Shown here one piece after another: positions 1-8,910 of a stretch of 64,000 nt of DNA. The notes under the pieces were generated by a model that saw nothing but the letters and a program-made list of their open reading frames with translations, searched no databases and was not told the DNA's origin. The position numbers and the translations under genes were made by a program. Source of the DNA: Sapientia aquatica (GTDB lineage Bacteria; Pseudomonadota; Gammaproteobacteria; Burkholderiales; Burkholderiaceae_D); NCBI RefSeq assembly GCF_004358105.1, contig NZ_SMYL01000011.1, positions 1 to 64,000 of the forward strand, in the 5' to 3' direction. How positions within the stretch are numbered: the stretch's first letter is position 1; the number at the start of each line of letters is the position of its first letter.

Positions 1-301
1 ACTGTATGTTGTTAAAGAACGTCAGATAAGTTTAGTTACTGACTGCTGTGTGTTCTGACTGGCCGCTTTAGCGGGGAAAGTCGTACTTTAGGCGGACAAA
101 GCGTTGTGTTTGTTCGCAGCACAGAAATGAGATTATGGGGCAATTCCAGCAAACCGTCAACACTTATTTTTACGACGTTTTGCGTTCAATCCGGCATGGC
201 CACTTCAACTTCTCGTGTAATTCGGGCCACTCCATCAGCCCGTTTTACCCCGCGATTTCTGCGGGAGGCGAACTATAGCAAAATCCCACCGAACTCCGCA
301 A
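1..301 (-). promoter_or_regulatory. rRNA operon tandem promoters and antiterminator leader (16S gene lies off the left edge)
   Basis: Read on the minus strand there are two sigma70-type promoters in tandem. The upstream one has -35 TTGCGG (296-301), an 18-bp spacer and -10 TATAGT (272-277), with an A/T-rich UP-like tract upstream. The downstream one has -35 TTGACG (155-160), a 17-bp spacer and -10 CATAAT (132-137). Further on are a small CCGC/GCGG hairpin (63-74, boxB-like) and GTTCTTTAACA (10-20), which matches the boxA antitermination sequence that precedes 16S rRNA genes. No rRNA sequence is in the window, so the operon is inferred. Confidence 0.75.
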
Positions 302-365
302 GGGTTTTTTTTAAAATAATTTGTACCGCGCAAAAACAACCGCTTGGACTTTGTTGAACACCAAA

Positions 366-393
366 GAAAAAGGCGCGGCTCGCGCCGCGCCTT
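366..393 (-). terminator. Rho-independent terminator after the enoyl-CoA hydratase gene
   Basis: A perfect GC-rich stem (AAGGCGCGGC at 370-379 with its complement at 384-393) is followed on the minus strand by a TTTTT tract. It separates the hydratase gene from the rRNA promoters downstream. Confidence 0.8.
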
Positions 394-421
394 CGTTAAA
401 CATTTACTACGCTGTTTTAAA

Positions 422-1198
422 TTAGCTATTTTTAAATTGCGGTGGACGCTTTTCCAAGAACGCTTTCATGCCTTCTTTCTGATCGTCAGACGCAAAAGTG
501 CTGTAGAACATACGGCGTTCATATTGAACACCTTCCGACAACGTCGTTTCATACGCCCGATTAACCGTATCCTTAATCATCATCACAACCGGCAAAGACA
601 TGCATGCAATCGTTGCCGCCGCCGCCAATGTTTCTTCCATCAGCTTTTCAGGCGCAACGACGCGAGATACCAAACCCGAGCGCTCGGCTTCTTGGGCGTC
701 CATCATGCGCGCCGTTAAGCACAAGTCCATCGCTTTTGATTTGGAAATCGCTCGTGGCAAGCGTTGTGTGCCACCGCAGCCGGGAATGGTGCCTAATTTA
801 ATTTCTGGTTGACCAAATTTGGCGGTTTCTGACGCGATAATGAAATCGCACATCATCGCCAACTCACATCCGCCACCCAGCGCGTATCCAGACACCGCTG
901 CAATCACGGGCTTTCTGATTTGACGTATGTGCTCCCAATTCTTGGTCACATAATTGCCTTTGAAGGCGTCCATATAAGTGTAGTTGGCCATCAAGGCGAT
1001 ATCTGCGCCTGCGGCAAAAGCTTTCTCGCTGCCTGTCAGGACGATACATCCGATCGCATCGTCTTGATCAAATTGCTGCAACGCGTGCCCCAATTCGTCC
1101 ATCAATTGATCGTTTAATGCGTTCAGTGCCTTAGGGCGATTTAGCGTAATCACGCCTACTTTATCCTTGGTTTCCACCAATATAGTTTCGTAGCTCAT
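422..1198 (-). CDS. enoyl-CoA hydratase/isomerase family protein (crotonase fold)
   Basis: Predicted to hydrate trans-2-enoyl-CoA to 3-hydroxyacyl-CoA in fatty-acid beta-oxidation, in the cytoplasm. The 258-residue protein has the usual family length. The oxyanion-hole segments AFAAGADI (about 60-67) and ALGGGCELA (106-114) are present, as are both catalytic glutamates expected of true hydratases, E112 and E132 (in FGQPEI), followed by GCGGTQRL. I chose the ATG at 1198 because it has a GAAAGG ribosome-binding site; an in-frame ATG at 1216 would add six residues. It is followed by its own terminator and lies 24 bp downstream of mltA on the same strand. The exact acyl-chain specificity cannot be read from sequence. 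Confidence 0.9.
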   Translation of the reverse strand: MSYETILVETKDKVGVITLNRPKALNALNDQLMDELGHALQQFDQDDAIGCIVLTGSEKAFAAGADIALMANYTYMDAFKGNYVTKNWEHIRQIRKPVIAAVSGYALGGGCELAMMCDFIIASETAKFGQPEIKLGTIPGCGGTQRLPRAISKSKAMDLCLTARMMDAQEAERSGLVSRVVAPEKLMEETLAAAATIACMSLPVVMMIKDTVNRAYETTLSEGVQYERRMFYSTFASDDQKEGMKAFLEKRPPQFKNS

Positions 1199-1222
1199 CA
1201 CAAACCTTTCATTCAATATGTA

Positions 1223-2458
1223 TTAATTAGCAATCAAACCGATGGGCGTTGCGGCTAGTTTCGGCCAGAGCACCCACAACATACCGCGTTGTTTCATGCG
1301 CCCGGCCATCTCGCCAGCTTGAGTTCCAAAGCCCCAAAAAAAATCCGCTCGCACCGCGCCACGGATTGCGCCGCCTGTGTCTTGCGCCATCATCAGGCGC
1401 TTTACCGGCACATCGGAATTTGGCTCGGTTGTATTGATAAAAATCGGCGCGCCTAAGGGTAAAAACTGCGCATCAATCGCGACTGAGCGTTTCTCGCTCA
1501 ACGCAACGCCCAACGCACCTTTGGGGCCAATACTTGGGTCGATTAACTTTTCTTCTTTAAAAAAGACATAGCTTGGGTTGGCGTTCAAGACTTCGTTTTC
1601 CCGTTTGGGATTCGCCGCGATCCAGTTTTTGATACCTTGCGCGGAAGCTTGCTCAAGTTTTAGTTCGCCTTTATCGACTAAATAACGTCCGATGGATTTA
1701 TACGGCTGTCCGTTTTGATCAGCGTAGGCTAGGCGCACGGTCTCGTCGGTATCTTTGAAGTGAATGCGGCCCGAACCCTGCACTTGCAGAAAGAAGGCAT
1801 CGACCGAATCATCCACCCAGCAAATTTCTTTGCCATTCAACGCGCCCGATTGCAGCAACTCGCCGCGGCTTGGATACGGCACGACTTTATTGCCAACAAC
1901 TTTGCCGCGCAAGCGCATATTTTTTAGCTCGGGATACAAGCTGCCCATATCAATGGTTAGTAAATCAGCCGGTGCTTGATACAGCGGTGTTTGGTAAGCG
2001 CCGCCACGTTTGCGCGCGCCGTTGAGTAGCGGCTCGTAATAGCCTGTGATTAAGCCCGTATCGGTACCATCTGGATTAATCACTTGGTAAGGATCGAAAA
2101 AAGCCTCAAAAAATTGACGCACAGCAGTGCTATCAGCGCCATCGACATTTTGCGAAATCGAACACGGTTCGCGCCAATCTGGTTTATTGATTAACACTTT
2201 GCATGATGCTTTAAATGCGGGCCAAGCTTCGGATAAATTATCGTCGCTCCAACCCGGCACCTCGGGATAGGCCAACGGCTTAAAGCTGGCTTTAGTATTG
2301 ACTGGCTTGGTTTCTGCGGGCGGAGTGACCACCACTGGAGGGCTGACAACAGGCGGCGGGATCACGACTGGCGGTGTCGGTTTAGTTACCGGCGTTTGGC
2401 ATGCCGCGAGCAGCAATAAGGCGACCAAAGACGGTACACTACGGTTTAATTTAAACAT
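1223..2458 (-). CDS. mltA: membrane-bound lytic murein transglycosylase A
   Basis: An outer-membrane lipoprotein that cleaves peptidoglycan glycan strands to 1,6-anhydromuropeptides. The 411-residue product begins with a signal peptide ending in the lipobox LLAAC (lipidated Cys20), then a proline/valine-rich linker (about 25-55). The MltA barrel domain follows, with GYYEPLLNGAR and LQVQGSGRI. A C-terminal 3D domain (named for its three aspartates) contains MMAQDTGGAI, then GAVRADFFWG. The length is slightly above the Escherichia coli enzyme because of the linker. Its start codon is only 9 bp from the start of a divergent small membrane-protein gene. Confidence 0.95.
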   Translation of the reverse strand: MFKLNRSVPSLVALLLLAACQTPVTKPTPPVVIPPPVVSPPVVVTPPAETKPVNTKASFKPLAYPEVPGWSDDNLSEAWPAFKASCKVLINKPDWREPCSISQNVDGADSTAVRQFFEAFFDPYQVINPDGTDTGLITGYYEPLLNGARKRGGAYQTPLYQAPADLLTIDMGSLYPELKNMRLRGKVVGNKVVPYPSRGELLQSGALNGKEICWVDDSVDAFFLQVQGSGRIHFKDTDETVRLAYADQNGQPYKSIGRYLVDKGELKLEQASAQGIKNWIAANPKRENEVLNANPSYVFFKEEKLIDPSIGPKGALGVALSEKRSVAIDAQFLPLGAPIFINTTEPNSDVPVKRLMMAQDTGGAIRGAVRADFFWGFGTQAGEMAGRMKQRGMLWVLWPKLAATPIGLIAN

Positions 2459-2467
2459 GGAGGGACT

Positions 2468-2572
2468 ATGTGGTTGATATTTGTCGAAGCTACCGGCGCA
2501 TTTTTTGTGTTTGCATTTATCGTTTGGTGGACCATGTTTTCAGGTAAAAAACCACCAAAGGATGACGAATAA
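2468..2572 (+). CDS. small single-pass membrane protein, 34 residues, unrecognised
   Basis: An ATG preceded by a strong GGAGGG ribosome-binding site opens 34 codons. The product has about 20 hydrophobic residues (from WLIFVEATG to FIVWWTMF) and then a charged tail (GKKPPKDDE), the design of a one-helix inner-membrane protein with its C-terminus probably cytoplasmic. It sits divergently to mltA with 9 bp between start codons, so its Shine-Dalgarno sequence abuts the mltA start, and it converges on apaG (12 bp between stops). I do not recognise a family or function. Coding status is inferred from the start signal and composition. Confidence 0.6.
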   Translation: MWLIFVEATGAFFVFAFIVWWTMFSGKKPPKDDE

Positions 2573-2584
2573 ACAAAACAAGAC

Positions 2585-2959
2585 TTAATGCAAAGTTCGT
2601 GGTTGAGTCATTACAAATTCAGGAATCACTGCGGTAAATTGTTCACCGTCTTCAGCCACACATAAATACGTTCCATGCATGCTGCCGACCGAGGTCTCTA
2701 ACGCTGTGCCGCTGGTGTATTCAAATTCTTGCCCCGGATCTAACAGCGGTTGATAACCGATTACGCCTAAACCACGCACTTGCTCTTCTTTGCCGTTGGC
2801 GTCTTTGATAAACCAATGCCGGGCAATCAATTGGGCCTTAACCGAACCGGTATTCTTGATTGTCACCGTGTACGAAAACACATAGCGCTGTGCCGCTGGA
2901 TCGGATTGCGGTTCTAGGTATTGAGTCGTTACCGAAATACTAAATTCATACAATGCCAT
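2585..2959 (-). CDS. apaG: ApaG family protein
   Basis: A 124-residue cytoplasmic protein of the ApaG/DUF525 family, a fibronectin-III-like beta sandwich whose mutants show altered Co2+/Mg2+ handling in enteric bacteria. The biochemical role is not settled. Family hallmarks visible are YVFSYTVTIKN, the ARHWFIKDANG stretch, the GxGVIGYQPLLDPG loop and the SMHGTYLCV segment near residue 95. The length is typical. It stands alone on the minus strand, divergent from rpe. Confidence 0.93.
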   Translation of the reverse strand: MALYEFSISVTTQYLEPQSDPAAQRYVFSYTVTIKNTGSVKAQLIARHWFIKDANGKEEQVRGLGVIGYQPLLDPGQEFEYTSGTALETSVGSMHGTYLCVAEDGEQFTAVIPEFVMTQPRTLH

Positions 2960-3125
2960 TGACTGCTCTCTGTTTTAATAAAATTAATAAGCAGCTATTC
3001 GACACCAATTTAACCGTCAAAGCAAGCATTTAGAATAATACCAACGCACTAGAACGCGACACGCGCGCAGCCCATCCACGTTAAAATAGCGCCTACTTTT
3101 TTCTCACCTTGAATCCACCTTGACC

Positions 3126-3803
3126 ATGAGCCAATCCCGCACCTTTCGTATTGCCCCTAGCATTTTATCCGCCGATTTTGCCCGCCTAGGCGAAGAAGTC
3201 CGCAATGTTGAAGCCGCTGGCGCCGATTTGATTCACTTTGATGTGATGGACAATCACTACGTGCCTAACCTAACGATTGGCCCGATGGTTTGTCAGGCAA
3301 TTCGCCCACATGTGCAAATTCCGATTGACGTGCATTTGATGGTCAAACCCGTTGATCGCATCATTCCTGATTTTGCTAAAGCAGGTGCAAACTATATTTC
3401 GTTTCACCCCGAAGCGACCGAGCACTTAGATCGCAGCTTGCAATTGATTCGCGATAATGGCTGCAAAGCGGGCTTGGCATTCAATCCCGGCACGTCGTTG
3501 CATTACTTGGAACATGTGATGGATAAACTCGATTTGATTTTGCTCATGTCGGTCAATCCCGGCTTTGGTGGACAATCGTTTATCCCGCACACGTTAAAGA
3601 AAATCGCCGAAGTACGCAAACTGATCGACGCTTCTGGTCGCGATATTTTGCTGCAAGTCGATGGTGGAGTGAAGACCGACAATATCGCTGAAATCGCCCA
3701 AGCTGGCGCTGACACTTTCGTCGCTGGTTCGGCGATTTTTGGCAAACCTGATTACGCCGGAATCATTGCTGGAATGCGCCGCGAATTAGCTTCTGTCAAA
3801 TAA
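3126..3803 (+). CDS. rpe: ribulose-phosphate 3-epimerase
   Basis: Interconverts ribulose 5-phosphate and xylulose 5-phosphate in the pentose phosphate pathway and Calvin cycle (TIM barrel, metal dependent). The 225-residue protein shows IAPSILSAD (9-17), HFDVMD with metal ligand H37 and catalytic D39, DVHLM with H70, the SVNPGFGGQ loop, and VDGGV then AGSAIFG at the phosphate site. I chose ATG 3126; a TTG six bases upstream is also in frame. It is followed 8 bp later by gph, a linkage common in proteobacteria ahead of the trp genes. Confidence 0.95.
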   Translation: MSQSRTFRIAPSILSADFARLGEEVRNVEAAGADLIHFDVMDNHYVPNLTIGPMVCQAIRPHVQIPIDVHLMVKPVDRIIPDFAKAGANYISFHPEATEHLDRSLQLIRDNGCKAGLAFNPGTSLHYLEHVMDKLDLILLMSVNPGFGGQSFIPHTLKKIAEVRKLIDASGRDILLQVDGGVKTDNIAEIAQAGADTFVAGSAIFGKPDYAGIIAGMRRELASVK

Positions 3804-3811
3804 GAGTAGCG

Positions 3812-4489
3812 ATGACACAACTGCAAGGCATTAAAGCCGCCATTATCGATTTGGATGGCACGATGGTGGACACTATCGGCGATTTTTTGGTGGCGATTAA
3901 TGCCATGCGTGCGGAGTTTGCACTCGCGCCGTTAGCCCAGGCGACGATTCAAAATATGGTTGGCAAAGGGAGTGAGAATCTGATTCGCCAAGTGCTCGCT
4001 TGTGATTTCTCGGCTACCGACGTTGAACAGCATTTTGACGCGGCGATGGATAGTTATCAGCGCCATTATTTAGCCATTAACGGGCAATTCAGCCAACTTT
4101 ATCCGGATGTGCACGCAGGCCTTCAAGCTATGCAAACCCGGGGCCTGCGCTTAGCCTGCGTCACCAACAAACCCATCGCCTTCGCCTTACCGCTGCTAAA
4201 GCAAAAGCAACTCATCGATTATTTTGACGTTATCTATGGCGGCGACTCGTTGGCACATAAAAAACCACATCCCGCGCCTATGCTTAAAGTATGTGACGAT
4301 TTTCAACTCGCACCCACACAAGTTGTGGCCATTGGCGATTCCAGCAACGATGCCATTGCTGCACGCGCAGCGGGTTGTTGGGCGTTGACACTGCCCTATG
4401 GCTACAATCACGGCGAGGCTGTACAACAGATTGATTCTGATGGTATAGTCGAAACCTTGTTGTGCGCTGCACAGAAATTAAACAGTTAG
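3812..4489 (+). CDS. gph: phosphoglycolate phosphatase (HAD family)
   Basis: Dephosphorylates 2-phosphoglycolate formed from DNA 3'-end repair or oxygenase activity. The 225-residue protein carries HAD motif I DLDGT (nucleophile D13, acid/base D15), motif II VTNK, the motif III lysine in KKPHPAP and the motif IV acidic pair in AIGDSSND. A helical cap lies between motifs I and II. Its position directly after rpe and before the trp operon supports Gph over a generic HAD hydrolase. Confidence 0.9.
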   Translation: MTQLQGIKAAIIDLDGTMVDTIGDFLVAINAMRAEFALAPLAQATIQNMVGKGSENLIRQVLACDFSATDVEQHFDAAMDSYQRHYLAINGQFSQLYPDVHAGLQAMQTRGLRLACVTNKPIAFALPLLKQKQLIDYFDVIYGGDSLAHKKPHPAPMLKVCDDFQLAPTQVVAIGDSSNDAIAARAAGCWALTLPYGYNHGEAVQQIDSDGIVETLLCAAQKLNS

Positions 4490-4557
4490 GCGCAATATGT
4501 TTTCACTAACTGATGTATTGTTTTGATATTACTTAAATAACGCCAAACAAACCCACC

Positions 4558-4626
4558 ATGTTTCTCACCAAAAAACGTCCAGTCACAACACCAGGCACCT
4601 TCGAGGCCTGGCTATGGCGACGCTAG
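4558..4626 (+). CDS. putative trp operon leader peptide (TrpL-like, 22 residues)
   Basis: An ATG opens a 22-codon frame whose product ends in A-W-L-W-R-R before a TAG stop: two tryptophan codons (4609-4611 and 4615-4617) in the last five. Tandem or near-tandem Trp codons in a short peptide about 145 nt upstream of trpE are the signature of ribosome-mediated attenuation. The Trp codons overlap a CCAGGC/GCCTGG hairpin (4591-4611), as expected for a pause structure. No strong Shine-Dalgarno is visible, which lowers certainty. Confidence 0.6.
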   Translation: MFLTKKRPVTTPGTFEAWLWRR

Positions 4627-4732
4627 CATTTCCTGACTAAGCAGCCTTGCGCGCGCCTTAGTCTCAATGCCATTGGTTGGTGCGGTTCAATTCGAGCAGT
4701 TCGTCTGATCTAGTTCGCCCAGCCACGTTTTT
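4591..4732 (+). promoter_or_regulatory. putative transcription attenuator of the trp operon
   Basis: Three stems can be drawn after or across the leader peptide: CCAGGC/GCCTGG (4591-4611) over the Trp codons, GACTAAG/CTTAGTC (4635-4663), and a longer stem in which TGGTTGG-GCG (4674-4684, one bulge) pairs with CGC-CCAGCCA (4716-4725), followed by CG and TTTTT (4728-4732). The last would be the terminator. I could not define a clear competing antiterminator by eye, so the switch is inferred. Confidence 0.45.
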
Positions 4733-4769
4733 ACCTCTCTACCCCACCATCGGGGCACAAGTGAAAGTC

Positions 4770-6266
4770 ATGACCGAAATCGAATTCACCTCCTTGGCGA
4801 ACCAAGGCTATAACCGCATCCCATTGATTAGCGAAGCGTTCGCCGATCTTGAAACGCCGTTAAGCGTTTATCTCAAACTCGCGCAAAGCCAGAATGCCGG
4901 CAAAAACACCTTTTTGCTCGAATCCGTGGTGCGCGGCGAGCGTTTAGGGCGCTACTCCTTTATTGGCTTGCCTGCGGCGACGTCGCTGCGTTGCTATCAC
5001 GAGCGCACCGAAGTCATCCACGATGGCAAAGTCATCGAAACCCACAACGGCAATCCACTGGAATTTATCGCCGAATATCAAGCGCGCTATAAAGTCGCGC
5101 TACGCCCCGGATTGCCGCGCTTTTGCGGCGGATTAGCTGGCTATTTTGGCTACGATACCGTGCGTCATATTGAGACGCGCTTAGCCAATTCTTGCCCTAA
5201 AGACGATTTAGGTTTGCCTGATATTCAGTTGTTAGTCACTGAAGAATTAGCGGTTATTGATAACTTATCCGGCAAGTTATATTTAATTGTCTATGCCGAC
5301 CCGAGCAAACCCGAGGCGTTTTCGAAAGCGCGAGTGCGCTTGAAAGAATTGCGTGGCATGTTGCGTCGCAGTGTCGATGCGCCGGTAACGTCAGCGTCAG
5401 TACGCACCGAAACGATACGCGAATTCGATAAATCAGAGTACTTAAAAGCCGTTGCTCAAGCCAAGGAATACATCATGGCGGGCGACTTGATGCAGGTACA
5501 AATTGGTCAGCGCCTGAAAAAACCTTATGTTGATGCGCCGCTGTCGCTGTACCGTGCATTGCGCTCGTTGAACCCTTCGCCGTACATGTATTTTTATAAT
5601 TTTGGCGACATGCACATCATCGGTTCATCGCCCGAAATTTTGGTCCGTAACGAAGGCCAAGAAGATGGCAGCCACACCGTTACCATTCGTCCGTTGGCGG
5701 GCACCAAACCACGCGGCACCACGCCAGCGCAAGACGAACAACTCGCCAAAGATTTACTCGCTGATCCAAAAGAAATCGCCGAACACGTAATGTTGATCGA
5801 CTTGGCGCGCAACGATTTAGGTCGCATCGCGAAAACCGGCAGCGTCAAAGTATCGGATCAAATGGTGATTGAAAAGTACTCGCACGTTCAACACATCGTC
5901 TCTAACGTTGAAGCAACACTACAAGATAATTTATCCAACTTAGATGTATTAAAAGCGACCTTCCCTGCCGGGACCTTATCGGGCGCCCCCAAGGTGCGTG
6001 CGATGGAAATCATCGACGAATTAGAACTGACTAAACGCGGTATTTATGGCGGCGCCTGCGGCTACTTATCGTTCAGTGGCGCAATGGATTTAGCGATTGC
6101 GATTCGTACTGGCGTGTTAAAAAACGGCATGTTGTACGTGCAAGCCGCGGCAGGAATCGTCGCCGATTCGGTGCCTGAAATGGAATGGCAAGAAACAGAA
6201 AACAAAGCGCGCGCCGTGTTACGCGCCGCAGAACATGTACAAGATGGTTTGGATGGGGAGATTTAA
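4770..6266 (+). CDS. trpE: anthranilate synthase component I
   Basis: Converts chorismate and ammonia to anthranilate, the first committed step of tryptophan synthesis. The 498-residue protein has the N-terminal feedback-inhibition element LLES (E51, S52) and the C-terminal chorismate-binding fold: IAEHVMLIDLARND, FPAGTLSGAPK and YGGACGYLSF. I chose the ATG at 4770 because the product then matches family N-termini; the open frame extends 93 bp further up into the attenuator. It is followed without a gap by trpG, whose ATG directly follows the stop. Expression is probably controlled by the leader peptide upstream. Confidence 0.96.
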   Translation: MTEIEFTSLANQGYNRIPLISEAFADLETPLSVYLKLAQSQNAGKNTFLLESVVRGERLGRYSFIGLPAATSLRCYHERTEVIHDGKVIETHNGNPLEFIAEYQARYKVALRPGLPRFCGGLAGYFGYDTVRHIETRLANSCPKDDLGLPDIQLLVTEELAVIDNLSGKLYLIVYADPSKPEAFSKARVRLKELRGMLRRSVDAPVTSASVRTETIREFDKSEYLKAVAQAKEYIMAGDLMQVQIGQRLKKPYVDAPLSLYRALRSLNPSPYMYFYNFGDMHIIGSSPEILVRNEGQEDGSHTVTIRPLAGTKPRGTTPAQDEQLAKDLLADPKEIAEHVMLIDLARNDLGRIAKTGSVKVSDQMVIEKYSHVQHIVSNVEATLQDNLSNLDVLKATFPAGTLSGAPKVRAMEIIDELELTKRGIYGGACGYLSFSGAMDLAIAIRTGVLKNGMLYVQAAAGIVADSVPEMEWQETENKARAVLRAAEHVQDGLDGEI

Positions 6267-6857
6267 ATGCTGCTAATGATCGATAACTACGACTCGTTCA
6301 CCTACAACTTGGTGCAATATTTTGGCGAATTGGGCGTAGAAGTACGCACCTATCGCAACGATGAAATTACCTTGGATGAAGTCGCCGCGCTCAAACCTAG
6401 CCATATTTGTATTTCCCCCGGCCCTTGCACACCGCTGGAAGCGGGAATTTCGGTCGGTGTGTTACAACGCTTTGCGGGACAGATCCCGATGTTGGGCGTG
6501 TGTCTTGGCCATCAAAGTATTGCGGCGGCGTTTGGCGGCAAAGTGATCCGCGCCAAACAAGTCATGCACGGTAAAACAAGTTTGATTGCGCACACCGGCT
6601 TTGGGGCATTTCAGGATTTACCGACGCCTTACACGGTCACTCGCTACCATTCGCTAGCGATCGAACGCTCCAGCTTGCCTAAGCATTTAGAAGTCACGGC
6701 GTGGACCGACGACGGCGAAATCATGGGCGTGCGTCACACTGAATTTAATATCCAAGGCGTGCAGTTTCATCCTGAATCGATTTTGTCGGAGCACGGTCAT
6801 GCGCTATTGAAGAACTTCCTCACCGTGGATGTACCCAACCGCAATCCTAACCTCTAG
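6267..6857 (+). CDS. trpG: anthranilate synthase component II (glutamine amidotransferase)
   Basis: Supplies ammonia from glutamine to TrpE. The 196-residue class I amidotransferase shows [12 protein letters not shown] at the start, the SPGPCTP oxyanion loop, the nucleophile elbow GVCLGHQ (C79) and the QFHPES motif carrying the catalytic His/Glu. In some bacteria this subunit also serves para-aminobenzoate synthesis; no separate pabA is in the window. It starts immediately after the trpE stop and ends 14 bp before trpD. Confidence 0.96.
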   Translation: MLLMIDNYDSFTYNLVQYFGELGVEVRTYRNDEITLDEVAALKPSHICISPGPCTPLEAGISVGVLQRFAGQIPMLGVCLGHQSIAAAFGGKVIRAKQVMHGKTSLIAHTGFGAFQDLPTPYTVTRYHSLAIERSSLPKHLEVTAWTDDGEIMGVRHTEFNIQGVQFHPESILSEHGHALLKNFLTVDVPNRNPNL

Positions 6858-6871
6858 CCAGCGAGCGCAAC

Positions 6872-7912
6872 ATGACGATCTCTCAACAAGAAGCCTTATT
6901 ACGCTGCATCGAACATCGTGAAATCTTCCACGATGAAATGCTGTATTTGTTCCGCAAAATCATGGGCGGCGAAATGTCTCCGGTAATGATCGCGGCACTC
7001 ACCATGGGATTGCGGGTCAAGAAAGAAACGATTGGAGAAATCACCGCGGCGGCGCAAGTCATGCGTGAATTTTCCACCAAAGTCCCGCTCGCAAATACCG
7101 ATCATTTAATCGATATCGTGGGAACCGGCGGCGACAGTTCGCACACGTTTAATATTTCCACCGCCTCGATGTTTGTCGCCGCTGCCGCTGGCGCGCGCGT
7201 GGCTAAACATGGCGGACGCAGTGTTTCATCGTCCTCAGGCAGCGCTGATGTATTGGAATCGTTAGGCGTCAACATTAATTTAAAACCAGAGCAAATCGCC
7301 CAATCAATCGCGCAAACTGGCATCGGCTTCATGTTCGCACCAAATCATCACGCCGCAATGAAGCACGCTGCGCCCGTGCGTAAAGAACTTGGCGTGCGTA
7401 CGATTTTTAATATTTTAGGCCCGCTGACTAATCCAGCCGGCGCGCCGAATATTTTGATGGGCGTCTTCCACGCGGATTTGGTTGGTATTCAAGTGCGCGT
7501 ATTGCAACGTCTAGGCGCACAACATGCACTGGTCGTTTGGGGGCGTGACAATATGGACGAAGCTTCGCTCGGCGCGGGTACCTTGGTTGGCGAATTAGTC
7601 AATGGTGAAATCCGCGAATACGAAATTCATCCGGAAGACTTTGGTTTAGCGATGGCATCCAACCGCAGCTTCAAAGTCACCAACGCCGCAGAATCCAAAG
7701 CAAAAATGTTTGAAGCATTAAGCGACGCACCTAGCCCAGCACGCGATATCGTCGCACTCAACGCCGGCATGGCGATCTATGGCGCGGGAATTGAAAGCAG
7801 CATTGAAAATGGATTAAAGCGTGCCAACGCGGTTATCGCTTCCGGTGCAGCACGCGCCAAGCTAGACCAATTTGTACAAGTAACGCAGCAACTCGGAGCC
7901 AACAATGTCTGA
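6872..7912 (+). CDS. trpD: anthranilate phosphoribosyltransferase
   Basis: Transfers a phosphoribosyl group from PRPP to anthranilate. The 346-residue protein has the family's PRPP loop [14 protein letters not shown], the [19 protein letters not shown] segment and the [10 protein letters not shown] motif. It is monofunctional, not fused to TrpG as in enterics. The end overlaps the trpC start by 8 bp, suggesting translational coupling. Confidence 0.96.
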   Translation: MTISQQEALLRCIEHREIFHDEMLYLFRKIMGGEMSPVMIAALTMGLRVKKETIGEITAAAQVMREFSTKVPLANTDHLIDIVGTGGDSSHTFNISTASMFVAAAAGARVAKHGGRSVSSSSGSADVLESLGVNINLKPEQIAQSIAQTGIGFMFAPNHHAAMKHAAPVRKELGVRTIFNILGPLTNPAGAPNILMGVFHADLVGIQVRVLQRLGAQHALVVWGRDNMDEASLGAGTLVGELVNGEIREYEIHPEDFGLAMASNRSFKVTNAAESKAKMFEALSDAPSPARDIVALNAGMAIYGAGIESSIENGLKRANAVIASGAARAKLDQFVQVTQQLGANNV

Positions 7913-8705
7913 TATTTTGACCAAAATTTTGGATGTTAAAGCTGACGAGATTAGCGCGGCAAAAAAATACCAATCGTTTAGCAGCTTGCGCAATGAGGTT
8001 GAAAGCAATTCCGAGTTACGTGCTGGCTTGCGTAACTTTGAAGGCAGCCTGCGCCATAAAATCAATGCTGGTCACGCTGGCGTGATTGCAGAAATTAAAA
8101 AAGCGTCTCCCTCCAAAGGCGTCATTCGCGCCGATTTCAACCCAGCGCAAATTGCCGCCAGCTATACGCAGCATGGCGCAGCTTGTTTGTCCGTGCTGAC
8201 CGATGTGCAGTTTTTTCAGGGTGCACCAGAGTATCTAAAACAAGCACGTGCCGCCTGCACTTTGCCTGCGCTGCGGAAAGATTTCATGATAGATCCGTAC
8301 CAGATTTATCAAGCACGTTCATGGGGTGCAGATGCAATTTTGTTGATCGTCGCAGCCTTGGATGTTGGCTTGATGCGCGAGTTGGAAGCTATCGCCCATG
8401 AATTAGGCATGGCAGTCTTGGTGGAAGTGCATAACGCTGAAGAACTCAGCGCGGCGCTAACCTTAAAAACCGCGCTACTTGGCATCAACAATCGCAACCT
8501 GCGCACCTTTGACGTGTCGCTGGAAAACACTATCGCGCTATTACCAAGAATTCCGCCAGAAAAATTAGTCATCACCGAATCAGGCATCGCCGTAGTCGAT
8601 GATGTCAAACGTATGCGCGACGTTAACGTAAATGGCTTCTTGGTCGGCGAAGCCTTTATGCGGGCGCCAGAACCGGGCGTTGAAATGGCCCGTCTTTTCG
8701 CGTAA
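7905..8705 (+). CDS. trpC: indole-3-glycerol-phosphate synthase
   Basis: Closes the indole ring of indole-3-glycerol phosphate. The 266-residue TIM barrel has [11 protein letters not shown] (catalytic Lys), [15 protein letters not shown] and ITESGI. It is monofunctional, without the TrpF domain fused in E. coli. It is the last trp gene here; trpF, trpB and trpA must lie elsewhere, as in most Burkholderiales. Confidence 0.96.
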   Translation: MSDILTKILDVKADEISAAKKYQSFSSLRNEVESNSELRAGLRNFEGSLRHKINAGHAGVIAEIKKASPSKGVIRADFNPAQIAASYTQHGAACLSVLTDVQFFQGAPEYLKQARAACTLPALRKDFMIDPYQIYQARSWGADAILLIVAALDVGLMRELEAIAHELGMAVLVEVHNAEELSAALTLKTALLGINNRNLRTFDVSLENTIALLPRIPPEKLVITESGIAVVDDVKRMRDVNVNGFLVGEAFMRAPEPGVEMARLFA

Positions 8706-8748
8706 CACCGGTTAGTAAAAACTCAAAAGCTTGGGAAGCAGCGCGTCA

Positions 8749-8910
8749 ATGAGCAAAGATTTCAAAGGCAATAAGCAAGCGCTTCCCAGCAAAATCTGCG
8801 TGGTGTGCCAACGCACCATGACTTGGCGGCGGGCGTGGGCGAAAAATTGGGATGAAGTAAAATACTGTTCCGACGCTTGCCGAAAAAACGCCAAAAAATC
8901 CCCTTCATGA
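8749..8910 (+). CDS. DUF2256 zinc-ribbon-like small protein
   Basis: A 53-residue basic protein with four cysteines arranged C17-x2-C20 ... C40-x3-C44, which can form a small zinc-binding knuckle, plus the WRRAWAKNWDEVKYCSDAC core typical of the DUF2256 family. Its stop overlaps the photolyase start (ATGA), so the two are probably translationally coupled. DUF2256 genes are often neighbours of cryptochrome/photolyase genes, but a role there is unproven. There is no obvious terminator between trpC and this gene (43 bp), so read-through from the trp operon is possible. Confidence 0.85.
   Translation: MSKDFKGNKQALPSKICVVCQRTMTWRRAWAKNWDEVKYCSDACRKNAKKSPS

Noticed and set aside
344-718. 124-codon plus-strand frame antisense to the enoyl-CoA hydratase
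   Set aside because: Mirror of a well-supported crotonase gene; arginine- and histidine-rich composition typical of antisense frames.
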